A stretch of DNA of 64,000 bases from Permianibacter aggregans (GTDB taxonomy: Bacteria; Pseudomonadota; Gammaproteobacteria; Enterobacterales; Permianibacteraceae), in contig NZ_CP037953.1 of the NCBI RefSeq assembly GCF_009756665.1, forward strand, positions 248,001-312,000. Reading direction: 5' to 3'. Below, in pieces: positions 46,943 through 55,871 of the stretch; the stretch's first letter is position 1; every line of letters starts with the position of its first letter. The translations under genes were made by a program, and so were the position numbers. A model generated the notes under the pieces. It was not told where the DNA came from, did not search any database, and saw nothing but the letters and a program-made list of their open reading frames with translations.

Positions 46943-47662
46943 ATGTTTGCAAAACCTCTTTTAAAATCTCTTTCAACCCTATTGCTCACTGCATCTCTAA
47001 GTCAAGCCACCCATGCAATTTGGATTGGTGGTGAGGATGTATTGACGCTGGACTCGAGTGAATCATCTATCACTGTCACCGAGTCGGCTACATTAAATAT
47101 GATTGAAGGGAGCGGCTCAGCATTTATTGATGCGTACGACCAGGCAACCATCAACATTCATAACGCGGGCCACATTTCTTTTATTGATGCTTACAACGAC
47201 TCAACCATCAATGTTGATGGAGCAAACATTTCTTGGCTTACACTGCATGACAACGCCACATTTGATATAGATCGCGTTAGCACCTCATGGCTCACACTGC
47301 GTGACAATTCATCAGGCACCATTCGTAGTGGCGATTTCTCGTGGGTACAGGTGCTGGATAACTCAACGGCAAACGTGTTGAGTTTGAGCACATCGTGGTT
47401 CTTGTTGGGAATGGATGCTCTGGTGAATGTTTACGGGGAAAATTTGAGCTATTACAACGGATTGGTCTCTGGCACGACATTGGATGGCTATGGATATTCT
47501 TTCCGGGCCTACAACGTTGATAGCAATGGCTATATTCTGGACAATATTCCAACCAATATTCGCTTGATCAACGGACCATTTGCCGTACCCACCCCTGCGG
47601 GCATTGCATTGATTTTACTTGGCGCACTTTTTCTACTGCATCGGAAGTCCAAGCGCTCTTGA
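46943..47662 (+). CDS. Secreted repeat protein with PEP-CTERM-like sorting tail
   Basis: 239 residues: signal peptide (MFAKPLLKSLSTLLLTASLSQATHA), six consecutive solenoid repeats (about residues 59-167; one of 19 and five of 18 residues, pattern SWLxLxDNxTxxI), a short linker, and a C-terminal VPTPAGIALILLGALFLL helix followed by HRKSKRS. The tail resembles PEP-CTERM exosortase signals (VPTPA variant) but lacks the canonical PEP. The repeats suggest a beta-helix surface filament. The ATG at 46943 follows a CAGGAA site; the frame extends upstream to a TTG. No adjacent exosortase gene. Confidence 0.72.
   Translation: MFAKPLLKSLSTLLLTASLSQATHAIWIGGEDVLTLDSSESSITVTESATLNMIEGSGSAFIDAYDQATINIHNAGHISFIDAYNDSTINVDGANISWLTLHDNATFDIDRVSTSWLTLRDNSSGTIRSGDFSWVQVLDNSTANVLSLSTSWFLLGMDALVNVYGENLSYYNGLVSGTTLDGYGYSFRAYNVDSNGYILDNIPTNIRLINGPFAVPTPAGIALILLGALFLLHRKSKRS
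47117..47443 (+). repeat. Six tandem protein repeats in the PEP-CTERM-like gene
   Basis: Units of 57, 54, 54, 54, 54 and 54 bases encode FIDAYDQATINIHNAGH-, FIDAYNDSTINVDGAN-, SWLTLHDNATFDIDRVS-, SWLTLRDNSSGTIRSGD-, SWVQVLDNSTANVLSLS- and SWFLLGMDALVNVYGEN-type sequences. DNA identity is moderate, so the duplication is old and the protein pattern is under selection. Confidence 0.85.
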
Positions 47663-47666
47663 AAAG

Positions 47667-47692
47667 AAAAGGCTCCGTTTGGAGCCTTTTCG
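47667..47692 (+). terminator. Terminator after the repeat-protein gene
   Basis: Stem AAAAGGCTCC / GGAGCCTTTT with a GTTT loop, four bases after the stop. Confidence 0.9.
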
Positions 47693-47765
47693 TTCTGGTG
47701 CCAGCACCTCTTCTCAACCATCAAAATCATGCCTTTGCGGCAAGGTGAGGCGCTTAAACGCTGCG

Positions 47766-49445
47766 TTACAAAGGCAACTCACTCAAGGCCTTCCGCTCTT
47801 TAGCGCGTTGACGCTTTTCCGCTTTCTCTTTTTCCAGTTGCTGCAACAACTCGCTTGGTTCGGTCGGCATTGGCTTGCGCGGCATGCGCTTGTCTGCCAT
47901 GGCAGCCTTGTAGGCGAACGTTGCCAGCATCACCGACGCTTGGCGCATGTCGTCCGGCAGCACGTGATCGAAAGAATCGATGTGGGTGTGGTGCAGGCGC
48001 GGCATGTAGTCGAGCGGGTCTTGTACGAACTGGAAGCCGGGCAGACCGACATTGTCGAATGACTCATGATCGGTGCCACCGGTAGCATTGGTGTTGACGA
48101 TGCCTTCAGTCAAGTCCGATAGCGGCGCAAACCATTCCGCGAAAATGGGCTTCACGGCGATATTGTTTTCGGTGTAAATGCCGCGAAATTTTCCGCTGCC
48201 ATTATCCATATTGAAGTACACAGAAAAGCGATCGTAATCCGGCTTCTTGCTGATCGGAAAGCCGGGGGAAGTCCAGTACCACGGCTTCAATTCACGCTCG
48301 GCCGGATCAGAGGGTTTTGGTCGTGAGGCCAGGTGCTGCTCCACGTAAGCGCGCGAACCATAAAGCCCCTGCTCTTCCCCCGACCACAGGCCAATGCGAA
48401 TGGTGCGCTTGGGCTTGACGCCAATTGCTTTCAAAATCCGCATGGCTTCCATCGTTGCCGCAACACCGGCCGCATTATCGACTCCGCCGGTGCTGGCATG
48501 CCAGGAATCCAAATGTGCACCGATCATGACGATTTCGGCGTTTTTGTCGGTGCCCGGAATTTCCGCAATGGTGTTGTAGGTGTTGTGGTCTTCATCATGG
48601 AAACGCGCATCGACCGACATCGCGATGCGAGGCGTTTCTCCTTGCTCAATAAAGCGCAGCAGTAACTGATAGTGTTCAGCTGCCAATACCAGGGCGGGTA
48701 TCGGAAAGGTTTTGCCAACCGTGTGATCATGGCCAAACACACGGATCAGTCCGCCATCGCGACTGCTGCGATACAGAGCGGCTTTTGCATTCTCCTGCTT
48801 CAGGAACGTTGACACCGCATCACGAAATGCCAAACGTTTGCGTCCTTGGGCAATGGCATCCGGCGCACCGTGAGCGTTGCTGGCCGGCCGCTTCAGATCC
48901 AGGTTTTTCATTTTGCCGAGATCTTCGCTGGTGTAGCGCTTGAACAGTTCGGGCTTTGGTTCTTCAATTTCCTCAGGCTCACTGAGCATGACGATTTTGC
49001 CGGCCAGCTTGCCGCGATATTTCTCCAGCTCCGACTCCGTGACGGCATCGAGAAACACCACGTCACCTTCGATGCTGCCGTTGGTCCCTGGCGTCCACGC
49101 TACTGGCAACGCCGAAAGCGGCGCTTTGCGCGGACTTTGCATTTGCACATAAGCACTGTCGTAACTCCAGCCCCGGCCAAACGCAAAGCCTTCCAGGTGC
49201 ACGTTTTCCAGACCCCAATCCTTCAACTGTTGCACGGTCCAGGCGCTGGCCTGTTGCATCTGTGGGGAGCCGGTCAGGCGCGGGCCAATGCGGTCGGTCA
49301 GGTGTTGCAATGTATGCATTACCTGCGAGCGATAAAGCCCTTCATCGCGAATACGGTTAATGGTTTCAAGATCGTTTTTGGCGCTGACAGTGCCACTGAT
49401 GGTGGCGCTCAGCACCGTTGCGAGCAACAAAGGACGAAAAGCCAC
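47766..49445 (-). CDS. Secreted M28-family zinc metallopeptidase
   Basis: 559 residues from a GTG at 49445 (GGAG eight bases before), giving a clean signal peptide (VAFRPLLLATVLSATISGTVSA). A PA-type insert precedes the M28 domain, whose zinc ligands can be read: IGAHLDSW (His, Asp), VDNAAGVAATM (bridging Asp), WSGEEQGLYGS (Glu pair), NMDNGSGK (Asp) and RLHHTHIDSFDHV (His). These enzymes are aminopeptidases or carboxypeptidases of periplasmic or extracellular type. A longer start at ATG 49487 would give a poor signal sequence. Confidence 0.88.
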   Translation of the reverse strand: MAFRPLLLATVLSATISGTVSAKNDLETINRIRDEGLYRSQVMHTLQHLTDRIGPRLTGSPQMQQASAWTVQQLKDWGLENVHLEGFAFGRGWSYDSAYVQMQSPRKAPLSALPVAWTPGTNGSIEGDVVFLDAVTESELEKYRGKLAGKIVMLSEPEEIEEPKPELFKRYTSEDLGKMKNLDLKRPASNAHGAPDAIAQGRKRLAFRDAVSTFLKQENAKAALYRSSRDGGLIRVFGHDHTVGKTFPIPALVLAAEHYQLLLRFIEQGETPRIAMSVDARFHDEDHNTYNTIAEIPGTDKNAEIVMIGAHLDSWHASTGGVDNAAGVAATMEAMRILKAIGVKPKRTIRIGLWSGEEQGLYGSRAYVEQHLASRPKPSDPAERELKPWYWTSPGFPISKKPDYDRFSVYFNMDNGSGKFRGIYTENNIAVKPIFAEWFAPLSDLTEGIVNTNATGGTDHESFDNVGLPGFQFVQDPLDYMPRLHHTHIDSFDHVLPDDMRQASVMLATFAYKAAMADKRMPRKPMPTEPSELLQQLEKEKAEKRQRAKERKALSELPL

Positions 49446-49612
49446 AGATGGTCTCCGGTTATCGTTATGGAAAAGCATCCGGAGCATAAACTTGCTATGG
49501 CTTGTATAGCAATTGTGAATAGCGGCATGAGCATCATGCGCTTCCGCAACCCACGTAAGCTTGGCAGGTGTTATTCGCCGCCAGCAAACTCTTGCCGAAA
49601 CGCTGACGATGG

Positions 49613-50524
49613 TTAGCTGGATTTATCCTTCTCACTTTGTTGTTTACGTCGAGTCGAAACGGTATCGGCGTCGTCAGGTTCGGAAAATGGCAGCAAATAC
49701 ATTTTCCAGATTGGTGGCTGCCGTGGCCCGATACCCGTCTGCTGCACCGGCCCGGAACTATAGGTGCCGAAAAGATGATCCCAAAGTATGGCGTTGCAGG
49801 CGTAGTTGGTATTGCTTTCGGAAAAAATCAACGAATGATGGCGGCGATGCTGATTGCTGCAAGTCACGATGGCATTGAAAATGGGCGTTTGCATATTCAC
49901 GTTGGCATGCGTAAGTAACACATTGGCAACCAGCAGCGCCGAGGTGCCGGAAACCGCTTCGCCAGAAGCTCCTGTCAGTGAAGCGATAACAATCAGCGGC
50001 AACAAAATGAAAACCAGCTCAAATGGATGATTGCTGCCGGCGTTGACGCCATGAAGATCATGAAAACCGTGGTGAAAGCCATGGCCGGATATTCGCCAGA
50101 AAATGGCCGAGTTATGTATCACGCGATGTACCCAGTAATAAACCAAATCGGAAAGCAGGAAAAGCAAGACGATTTGCAGTGCCAAGGGCAAATTAACAGG
50201 CGAAAGCGCCGGGGGTAATGCCCAGGCTTTCAAGTTTGGCACCAGCACGGCATCGTAGAAAACCAGCAGCACGCCTGTGGCAAACATGCCGAGCAGATAC
50301 ACGCCGATCAACTTGGCAAACATTGTCAGACCAAGGCGCCAGCGGGGGTTCGCCGGAACGAGTTTTTCCAAGCCAAGAATAATCAATAGCGTAATGGTCT
50401 GCACCAGTAAAACCGAGGCGTCATCCCGACCTGTCGTCCACCAAATCAGCAGCGCCAACGCCAGAATCACCGGATGACCAATCCCGGCTACACCATTGGT
50501 GAATTGATTTTTCGTCTTATCCAT
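49613..50524 (-). CDS. Sterol desaturase / fatty-acid hydroxylase family protein
   Basis: 303-residue membrane di-iron oxygenase. The histidine clusters of the superfamily are intact: HRVIH and GHGFHHGFHDLHG near 140-165, NHPFEL, and NQHRRHHSL near 230. Five or six hydrophobic segments frame them. Hydroxylation or desaturation of a lipid is likely, but sterol is not implied. The ATG at 50524 follows GAGGT; 14 upstream codons are open but lack a good site. Confidence 0.86.
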   Translation of the reverse strand: MDKTKNQFTNGVAGIGHPVILALALLIWWTTGRDDASVLLVQTITLLIILGLEKLVPANPRWRLGLTMFAKLIGVYLLGMFATGVLLVFYDAVLVPNLKAWALPPALSPVNLPLALQIVLLFLLSDLVYYWVHRVIHNSAIFWRISGHGFHHGFHDLHGVNAGSNHPFELVFILLPLIVIASLTGASGEAVSGTSALLVANVLLTHANVNMQTPIFNAIVTCSNQHRRHHSLIFSESNTNYACNAILWDHLFGTYSSGPVQQTGIGPRQPPIWKMYLLPFSEPDDADTVSTRRKQQSEKDKSS

Positions 50525-50992
50525 CTTGACCTCGAAAAACGCCGTCCGGTAACAACACGCCGTCACCGCTTGCGGAATGACACTCGTTCAACAGCCACCC
50601 CGATCATCGGCAACCATACGCCAATTGCAGGCAAAACCCGACAGCGGTTGTGTCGGATTTTGTAATCAAAGCTTTCGAACTGCCGGCACTACTTAGCGGG
50701 CGACTCCATCCAAGCACCTGGCGAAATGATTGAAACCTGATTCGATCGTGAATCGTTAACTTCGTTTTTTTAAAAGCCCCTTCGCTCCTCGATTGATTCG
50801 CGGGAGTAATTGGCCCCGGAACCTTAACCAGGAATTCCGCATTGCAACATGCGGGTATAGAAATAATCACAGGGAAAAGGAGTGTAAAGAGATCTCAATT
50901 TCCCGCCACAAAGCGTCAACCTTTTTTACACTGAACAAAATTCATACAAAACCAGCCGCCATAACCCATTGAAAATCAGGAAAATTGTGAAC
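50525..50992. other. Intergenic stretch without recognised genes
   Basis: Divergent region between the desaturase-family gene and the PEP-CTERM gene, AT-rich toward the right. No ORF or RNA gene was found. Any enhancer-binding sites for the sigma-54 promoter at its right edge should lie here, within 50-200 bases of it. Confidence 0.5.
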
Positions 50993-51008
50993 TGGTATCA
51001 ATTTTGCT
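50993..51008 (+). promoter_or_regulatory. Sigma-54 (-24/-12) promoter for the PEP-CTERM gene
   Basis: TGGTATCAATTTTGCT has the invariant GG-N10-GC spacing and matches the TGGCAC-N5-TTGCW consensus at TGG, A and TTGCT. The predicted start of transcription is about 51019, leaving about 28 bases before the ATG, with a strong GGAGGG at 51034. PEP-CTERM genes are often sigma-54 and PrsR-controlled. Confidence 0.7.
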
Positions 51009-51046
51009 CGACTGTAGTCGGAATATTCCAAGTGGAGGGTCATGTT

Positions 51047-51589
51047 ATGCACAGCTTCAAACTGGGGAAAATTGTGCTCGCCGCTCTGTTGTTGGCATTC
51101 AGCACCGTTAGCCAGGCCAGCCTCATCACCTTTACTTTCACCACCGACCTGCCGTCACCATCCGCCGATGGCTTCTTTGGTGGTTACATCACCTTTGATT
51201 CCAGCGATGTATCGCCCGGCAATTCGGTTTCCGCAGCCAGTTTTGTCGATTGGGGTTTTACCTTTGGTAGTGATATGGCGATCTTCGCCGCCGATGGTAC
51301 CGCTTCATTTGTCTTGGGCTACGACACCATCACGTTCGATGCGTTCGGAGGCATCACCAGTTGGGCGATTTGTGTCACGACTCCAGGCTCGGGCTGCTCA
51401 GTCTCCGAATTCCCCGGCTTTTATTCGGATAGTGCTGGCAATTTGAACTATACCTTGGGCGGAGGTGGCGTATTCAACTCCAATGTAAACGGCAGCTGGG
51501 AAGGAACCGCTGTTGTCGCCGAACCTTACACCGTGTTCCTTTTTGGAATGGGCCTTGTTGCCTTGGGCTTCGTGCGTCGCCGTCAATAA
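51047..51589 (+). CDS. PEP-CTERM sorting domain protein
   Basis: 180 residues: signal peptide (MHSFKLGKIVLAALLLAFSTVSQA), a beta-rich mature domain, and a C-terminal sorting signal EPYTVFLFGMGLVALGFVRRRQ with hydrophobic helix and Arg cluster as required for exosortase processing (EPY replaces the usual PEP). The start at 51047 has a strong GGAGGG; an upstream open frame to 50969 overlaps the promoter. It is likely released into the extracellular matrix. The exosortase itself must be encoded elsewhere. Confidence 0.86.
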   Translation: MHSFKLGKIVLAALLLAFSTVSQASLITFTFTTDLPSPSADGFFGGYITFDSSDVSPGNSVSAASFVDWGFTFGSDMAIFAADGTASFVLGYDTITFDAFGGITSWAICVTTPGSGCSVSEFPGFYSDSAGNLNYTLGGGGVFNSNVNGSWEGTAVVAEPYTVFLFGMGLVALGFVRRRQ

Positions 51590-51616
51590 GTACCGCAAAA
51601 ATATTCTTACTCAAGA

Positions 51617-51656
51617 AACGAAAGCCACCACACCGTTGTGTGGTGGCTTTCGTTTT
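51617..51656. terminator. Bidirectional terminator after the PEP-CTERM gene
   Basis: Long stem AACGAAAGCCACCACAC / GTGTGGTGGCTTTCGTT with a 4-base CGTT loop and T tract. It also faces the small membrane-protein gene on the other strand. Confidence 0.93.
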
Positions 51657-51696
51657 TCTTCACGCTAACAATCGAACGTAACGCTATCGATAAACG

Positions 51697-51921
51697 CTAC
51701 TTGCGCAAAGCAACATCCGATTCGCCATTCTTGCTCATCAGGTACCGCGCCAAAACACCAAGCAAAGCGCAGGAAATTCCCAGCACAGCGCCGAACACCC
51801 CCATCCACACACCCGATACAGAAAGGTTGGCACTGACACTCGCGGTAATGGCGGTGCTGACGCCAGAAGCCATTCCTGTCAAACCGGCAATCACGCCGAA
51901 CTTTTCACCGTTGGATTTCAT
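51697..51921 (-). CDS. Small two-helix membrane protein of unknown function
   Basis: 74 residues with hydrophobic segments at about 8-30 and 37-63 and a polar C-terminal tail (SKNGESDVALRK). The first segment has a Gly/Ala/Thr/Ser-rich composition (GLTGMASGVSTAITASVSA). The ATG at 51921 follows AGGAG. I recognise no family. Confidence 0.6.
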   Translation of the reverse strand: MKSNGEKFGVIAGLTGMASGVSTAITASVSANLSVSGVWMGVFGAVLGISCALLGVLARYLMSKNGESDVALRK

Positions 51922-52085
51922 CGCGCTACTCCTGTGCTCCCGTTACACGCCTTATCCGGCGTTCTGGTCGTCACTTTGTAAAACAACACGCTACCGCAGA
52001 CAAAAAAGATGATAAACGGCGTTTACTGATGAAGAGCGGCAAAAACAACAGGATGAGCTTGCGCGCGTTCAGGGGCACTCATTGT

Positions 52086-52463
52086 TTACTTCATCGAATG
52101 CAGCCCAAAAATATTGCCTTCGGTATCAACCGCCAACGCACAAAAACCATATTCACCAATGGCAAACTTTGGCTGTTGAAGCTTGCCGCCGGCTTTCTCG
52201 ACCCGCGAGGCTTCGACTGCACAATCCTCGCAAGAGAAGTACACCAACACACTATTCTTGCCCGACTCAAAACCCTTCATTTTTACCAACGTGCCTGAAG
52301 CGCCATAGGAATCCATATCGGACGGGAAAGCCCACATTTCAACACCTGTATCTGTTGGATCACTCAGTGCATTGAGTTCCACCATCAATACCGACTGATA
52401 AAACGCTTTCGCTCGCTCCATGTTGCTGACATAGATTTCAAACCAACCAACGGGATTTTTCAT
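52086..52463 (-). CDS. VOC-family protein (PhnB/glyoxalase-like)
   Basis: 125-residue single-domain vicinal-oxygen-chelate protein, with VGWFEIYVSNMERAKAFYQSVL opening and SVLVYFSCEDCAVEASRVEKAGGKL as the second half, which is the layout of the predicted-enzyme-related-to-lactoylglutathione-lyase group. The ATG at 52463 follows AGAGGA, and 20 upstream codons are left out. No partner gene identifies its substrate. Confidence 0.85.
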   Translation of the reverse strand: MKNPVGWFEIYVSNMERAKAFYQSVLMVELNALSDPTDTGVEMWAFPSDMDSYGASGTLVKMKGFESGKNSVLVYFSCEDCAVEASRVEKAGGKLQQPKFAIGEYGFCALAVDTEGNIFGLHSMK

Positions 52464-52774
52464 GGGTACAGTCCTCTTGCAGTGATGCCCTGAAGTTCGG
52501 GCTCCAAATAATGGGAAAGACAAGACGGGAAGACGGCATGCGGCTTGCCAGAAATATGCTACATCCGGCGATTACCAATTGAATAAGCACCGCCGGTTAC
52601 CTTAGCAGGCTTTTCTTGCCATTTGCATCCGGTAATCGCGGCCAATACTGGTGTATTTTTCACTACGGCACCGCAACAAACCGGCAAGCCGAAAGCGGCT
52701 GCATGACTCGCTATGGCGTTTGCCATCGATGAACTAGACTTTCCACGAGTGTTCGCTGTCCAGAGGGGCTCTTG

Positions 52775-54316
52775 ATGCGAAGGGAAATCGGTTCCGCTAT
52801 AAAAATCGCGGTCATCTATGCCGTCGTCGCGGGTTGCTGGATTCTGTTCTCGGATATGGCGGTTTCCCTGTTAGCGCCGACGCATCAACAACTGGCATGG
52901 ATGCAGACCATCAAGGGATGGTTCTTTGTCGCCGTCACGGCCTTGCTGTTGTTTATGCTGGTGATGCGGAGCTTGCGGAAGGTGCGTGATGCCTACGATC
53001 TGGATGGCCTCACCGGCTTGTTGAGCCGCAGTTCTTTCAAACAACAGTTATTCCGATTATCGGAAGAGTTATCGGAAACACAGGTGCTGATGGTTTGCCG
53101 CCTGGATATAGACAGTTTCGGCACACTCAACCAGACCGTCGGTTCAGATAGAGCGGACGAGTTTCTGCGCGCACTCGCGGGGGAATTGAAAAAGCATTAC
53201 ACCGCTCAGGATATTATCTGTCGTCTGCCGCCTGATGAGTTTGTCATATCCCGGGCGTTCAATTCAGATGAACTGATCGCCAAGGAAGCGCTGACGATAG
53301 AGAAAATCTTCCGCAATGTGGCTGCCAAGCAAAAGCATGAGCTGACATGTTCCATCGGTGTTGCCGGCTACCCCAGTGACACCGATGATGCTGATGACCT
53401 GATGGAAGCCGCAAACGCCGCACTGCGAGAAGCCAAACGCACAGGCAATCGCATTTGTTTCCACAACAAACAACTGGCTCAGGCCGAGCGGCAGCGCAGT
53501 GATTTGCTGAAAGAACTTAAAGTCGCGCTGACCAACGAATCATTGAGTTTGGTTTATCAACCCAAATACTCCGCAGACAAACTACGGATTACCGGCGTTG
53601 AAGTGCTGGTGCGCTGGCATCATCCTTACCATGGAACCATTTCACCGGCGATATTTGTCCCTCTTGCCGAAGAGAATGGTTTGTCGCGTATACTCAGTGA
53701 ATTCGTCGTCACCAAGGTGGCAAAAGAACTCCCTGCAACCGGTTTGCTGGGCAATGCCATTCCTCATGTATCGATCAACATTTCCGCAACGGAATTCAAC
53801 AGCGCGCAGGCAATGGAAAACCTTTATGACTTCATTCAGTCGCAGGCGCAGCTGGCGCCCTATGTGCGAATCGAAATCACCGAAACCGCCACTCTCAATG
53901 ATATTGGCAAAAGCTCAGCCCTAATCCGTTCACTGCGTGACAGAGGGCTGAGTTTTTCCGTAGACGATTTCGGCACCGGTTACACCTCGCTGGCGATGTT
54001 GAAGGACGTCACGGTAGATGAAATCAAAATTGATCGCAGCTTTGTTGCCGTTATAGACAGCGATAGCCGAGCCCGAACCATCGTCAGTGCAGTCATCGCC
54101 ATGGCCAGCAATTTCCGAATCGATGTAGTGGCCGAAGGTGTTGAAACCGAAGCGCAACTGAATACCTTGCGAGAAATGGGCTGCAAACAGGTTCAGGGTT
54201 ACTATCTCGCCCACCCCATGCCGATCAAGGCATTGGTGGAGCATCTAGAAGTTGCACAGACTCACGCTACCAAAAACAATCCCACTCAGCCGTATTCATC
54301 AACCCCCAACTTCTAG
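52775..54316 (+). CDS. Membrane GGDEF/EAL protein with degenerate GGDEF site
   Basis: 513 residues. Two N-terminal helices (about 7-28 and 45-65) leave no large sensor domain. The GGDEF domain (about 75-230) has LPPDEF instead of GGDEF, so cyclase activity is doubtful. The EAL domain (about 240-495) begins EVLVRWHH in place of EAL but keeps the catalytic Glu, SINISA Asn, EITETA Glu, VDDFGTGYTSL Asp pair, IKIDRSFV Lys and EGVET. It is therefore predicted to be a c-di-GMP phosphodiesterase, with the GGDEF domain possibly binding GTP as regulator. The ATG at 52775 is preferred over a TTG just before. Confidence 0.88.
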   Translation: MRREIGSAIKIAVIYAVVAGCWILFSDMAVSLLAPTHQQLAWMQTIKGWFFVAVTALLLFMLVMRSLRKVRDAYDLDGLTGLLSRSSFKQQLFRLSEELSETQVLMVCRLDIDSFGTLNQTVGSDRADEFLRALAGELKKHYTAQDIICRLPPDEFVISRAFNSDELIAKEALTIEKIFRNVAAKQKHELTCSIGVAGYPSDTDDADDLMEAANAALREAKRTGNRICFHNKQLAQAERQRSDLLKELKVALTNESLSLVYQPKYSADKLRITGVEVLVRWHHPYHGTISPAIFVPLAEENGLSRILSEFVVTKVAKELPATGLLGNAIPHVSINISATEFNSAQAMENLYDFIQSQAQLAPYVRIEITETATLNDIGKSSALIRSLRDRGLSFSVDDFGTGYTSLAMLKDVTVDEIKIDRSFVAVIDSDSRARTIVSAVIAMASNFRIDVVAEGVETEAQLNTLREMGCKQVQGYYLAHPMPIKALVEHLEVAQTHATKNNPTQPYSSTPNF

Positions 54317-54392
54317 CAAAGACATACTGAACGAGTGCTACTTGGCTACCTCGTTCGGAATGCGTCACGGCAGGTTACCCATAACAAAATCT

Positions 54393-54421
54393 TCCCGCCC
54401 GGCTAATTACACCGGGCGGGA
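54393..54421 (-). terminator. Hairpin after the BsuPI-domain gene
   Basis: Perfect 10-bp stem TCCCGCCCGG / CCGGGCGGGA with a 9-base loop, then AAGATTTTG on the minus strand, 15 bases beyond the stop of the minus-strand gene. Confidence 0.65.
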
Positions 54422-54435
54422 GCTCTTGAATGGCA

Positions 54436-55416
54436 TCAAGGTCTGCTGATGGTCATCCGTTGATCAATATACAGCGGTGCTTCGGCCGAGTACTGCACAC
54501 CGGTAAATACGCTGGCCTGCGGTGCGTTGCTGCCGGTGATGGTGATTCTCAGTCGATAGCTACCGACATCAAGTATCTGACCATTGAAGTCCTTCAAGGC
54601 GATTTCACCACCAAATCGGCGCGACTCACCCGGAGCCAGTTCAATGCTGTGAAACGCCATCATGAAACGCTTGTCGGCAGACCAGGTATTCAATACCGTG
54701 CCGTCGGCAGCAAGAATGGCGATGTCAAACGTCTGTGAGGTATTGAAATGGAACCCGATCGATTCATCAGAACGATTCTCCAGCGTCAGGTATGCCGACA
54801 CCGTGTGCTGTTCATTGCTCATGATCCGACCAATCGGAAACTCGGTAGCCATGGCGATACCATTGTGCACCGGATAACTGACGCCACCTACATTGGCGCG
54901 GCTGAGTTCATAGTGTACTGGACCGATAAGGCTTTGCTGCGCGTACGACACCAGGCCAAAGCGCGGCACGAACACTGCTTCCAGCAGGCCCGCATCAGCG
55001 CACTGCCCGGAAAAAGTCAAGCGCGTGGCGTTGCTGAAATTTCCAGCGCTCGTAGTGCTGACATACTGCTTATCTGCAATGGTTGCCTGGCTCGTGCATT
55101 CATCGACACTGACGTTGAAAACACTGCCGACGGGGCGAGAAAAATCCACCAGCAATTGGGTTTTGCCGCTATTGAGCCAGTAGACTTTCTGGCTGGCGTC
55201 GTCACTCCAAACCCATTGCTGAGACTTGCCCATAAAGCTGGAGTATTGCTTCCAGTTGGCACCATATGTCTCGATTACCTTCACCGTTACTTCATTGCCA
55301 TCGTGGTGAAACACCTTGCTATCACCGGCCTGCATTGGCAAATAGTCGTTCGCGGAGATCATCGCGCTCGACATCGCAAGGCTTCCTGTCACCAACATCT
55401 TGAACAACGTGTTCAT
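54436..55416 (-). CDS. Secreted protein with BsuPI-like domain
   Basis: 326 residues from the ATG at 55416 (AAAAGGAG upstream): signal peptide (MNTLFKMLVTGSLAMSSAMISA), a beta-rich central part with two Cys (DECTSQA, GQCADAG), and a C-terminal domain (about 210-310) with LTLENRSDESIGFHFNTSQTFDIAILAADG and GSYRLRITITG, the pattern of the BsuPI proteinase-inhibitor-like family. The start at 55416 leaves out 70 open codons upstream. No adjacent protease gene suggests a target. Confidence 0.75.
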   Translation of the reverse strand: MNTLFKMLVTGSLAMSSAMISANDYLPMQAGDSKVFHHDGNEVTVKVIETYGANWKQYSSFMGKSQQWVWSDDASQKVYWLNSGKTQLLVDFSRPVGSVFNVSVDECTSQATIADKQYVSTTSAGNFSNATRLTFSGQCADAGLLEAVFVPRFGLVSYAQQSLIGPVHYELSRANVGGVSYPVHNGIAMATEFPIGRIMSNEQHTVSAYLTLENRSDESIGFHFNTSQTFDIAILAADGTVLNTWSADKRFMMAFHSIELAPGESRRFGGEIALKDFNGQILDVGSYRLRITITGSNAPQASVFTGVQYSAEAPLYIDQRMTISRP

Positions 55417-55871
55417 TGCATTCTCCTTTTGAGCAATGGATGGGATGTTCAAAACATTTTTTATGCGACAGACTTCTCTGACAATCAAAAACAATTTCTC
55501 GTTGTGATTAATTTTTCTAATGTATGCGCTATCAATCACCGCCGCACATGGCGTGGCTGACGCTTGTTGAACTGAAACTGCGCGATGAAGTTTTTGTGAC
55601 GGCGAGATTTTCTGCGCACAAATCAATCGAACCGATCAAATAAAGCGCTACTTTAGCGCCGATTGTACAATCATGTATCTACGCGCCACTCGAATAGCTG
55701 GAGATATTTTGCGCAACACAACGCTTCAATCTATACAAGCATTGCTGACTTAGTTATCACTCAGTAACTACCCAATTGAAGCAACGTACGAAAGAGCTTT
55801 ATCCAAAACTTTGCTACTGCATTCATTTCAACCAATCAGACTTTCGCATTTATTCTAAGCACGACAAGACT
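55417..55871. other. Intergenic stretch without recognised genes
   Basis: AT-rich gap left of the MITE-like element. It should hold the promoter of the BsuPI-domain gene; a short inverted repeat (GCGCTA...TAGCGC near 55645-55659) is the only structure seen. Confidence 0.45.
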
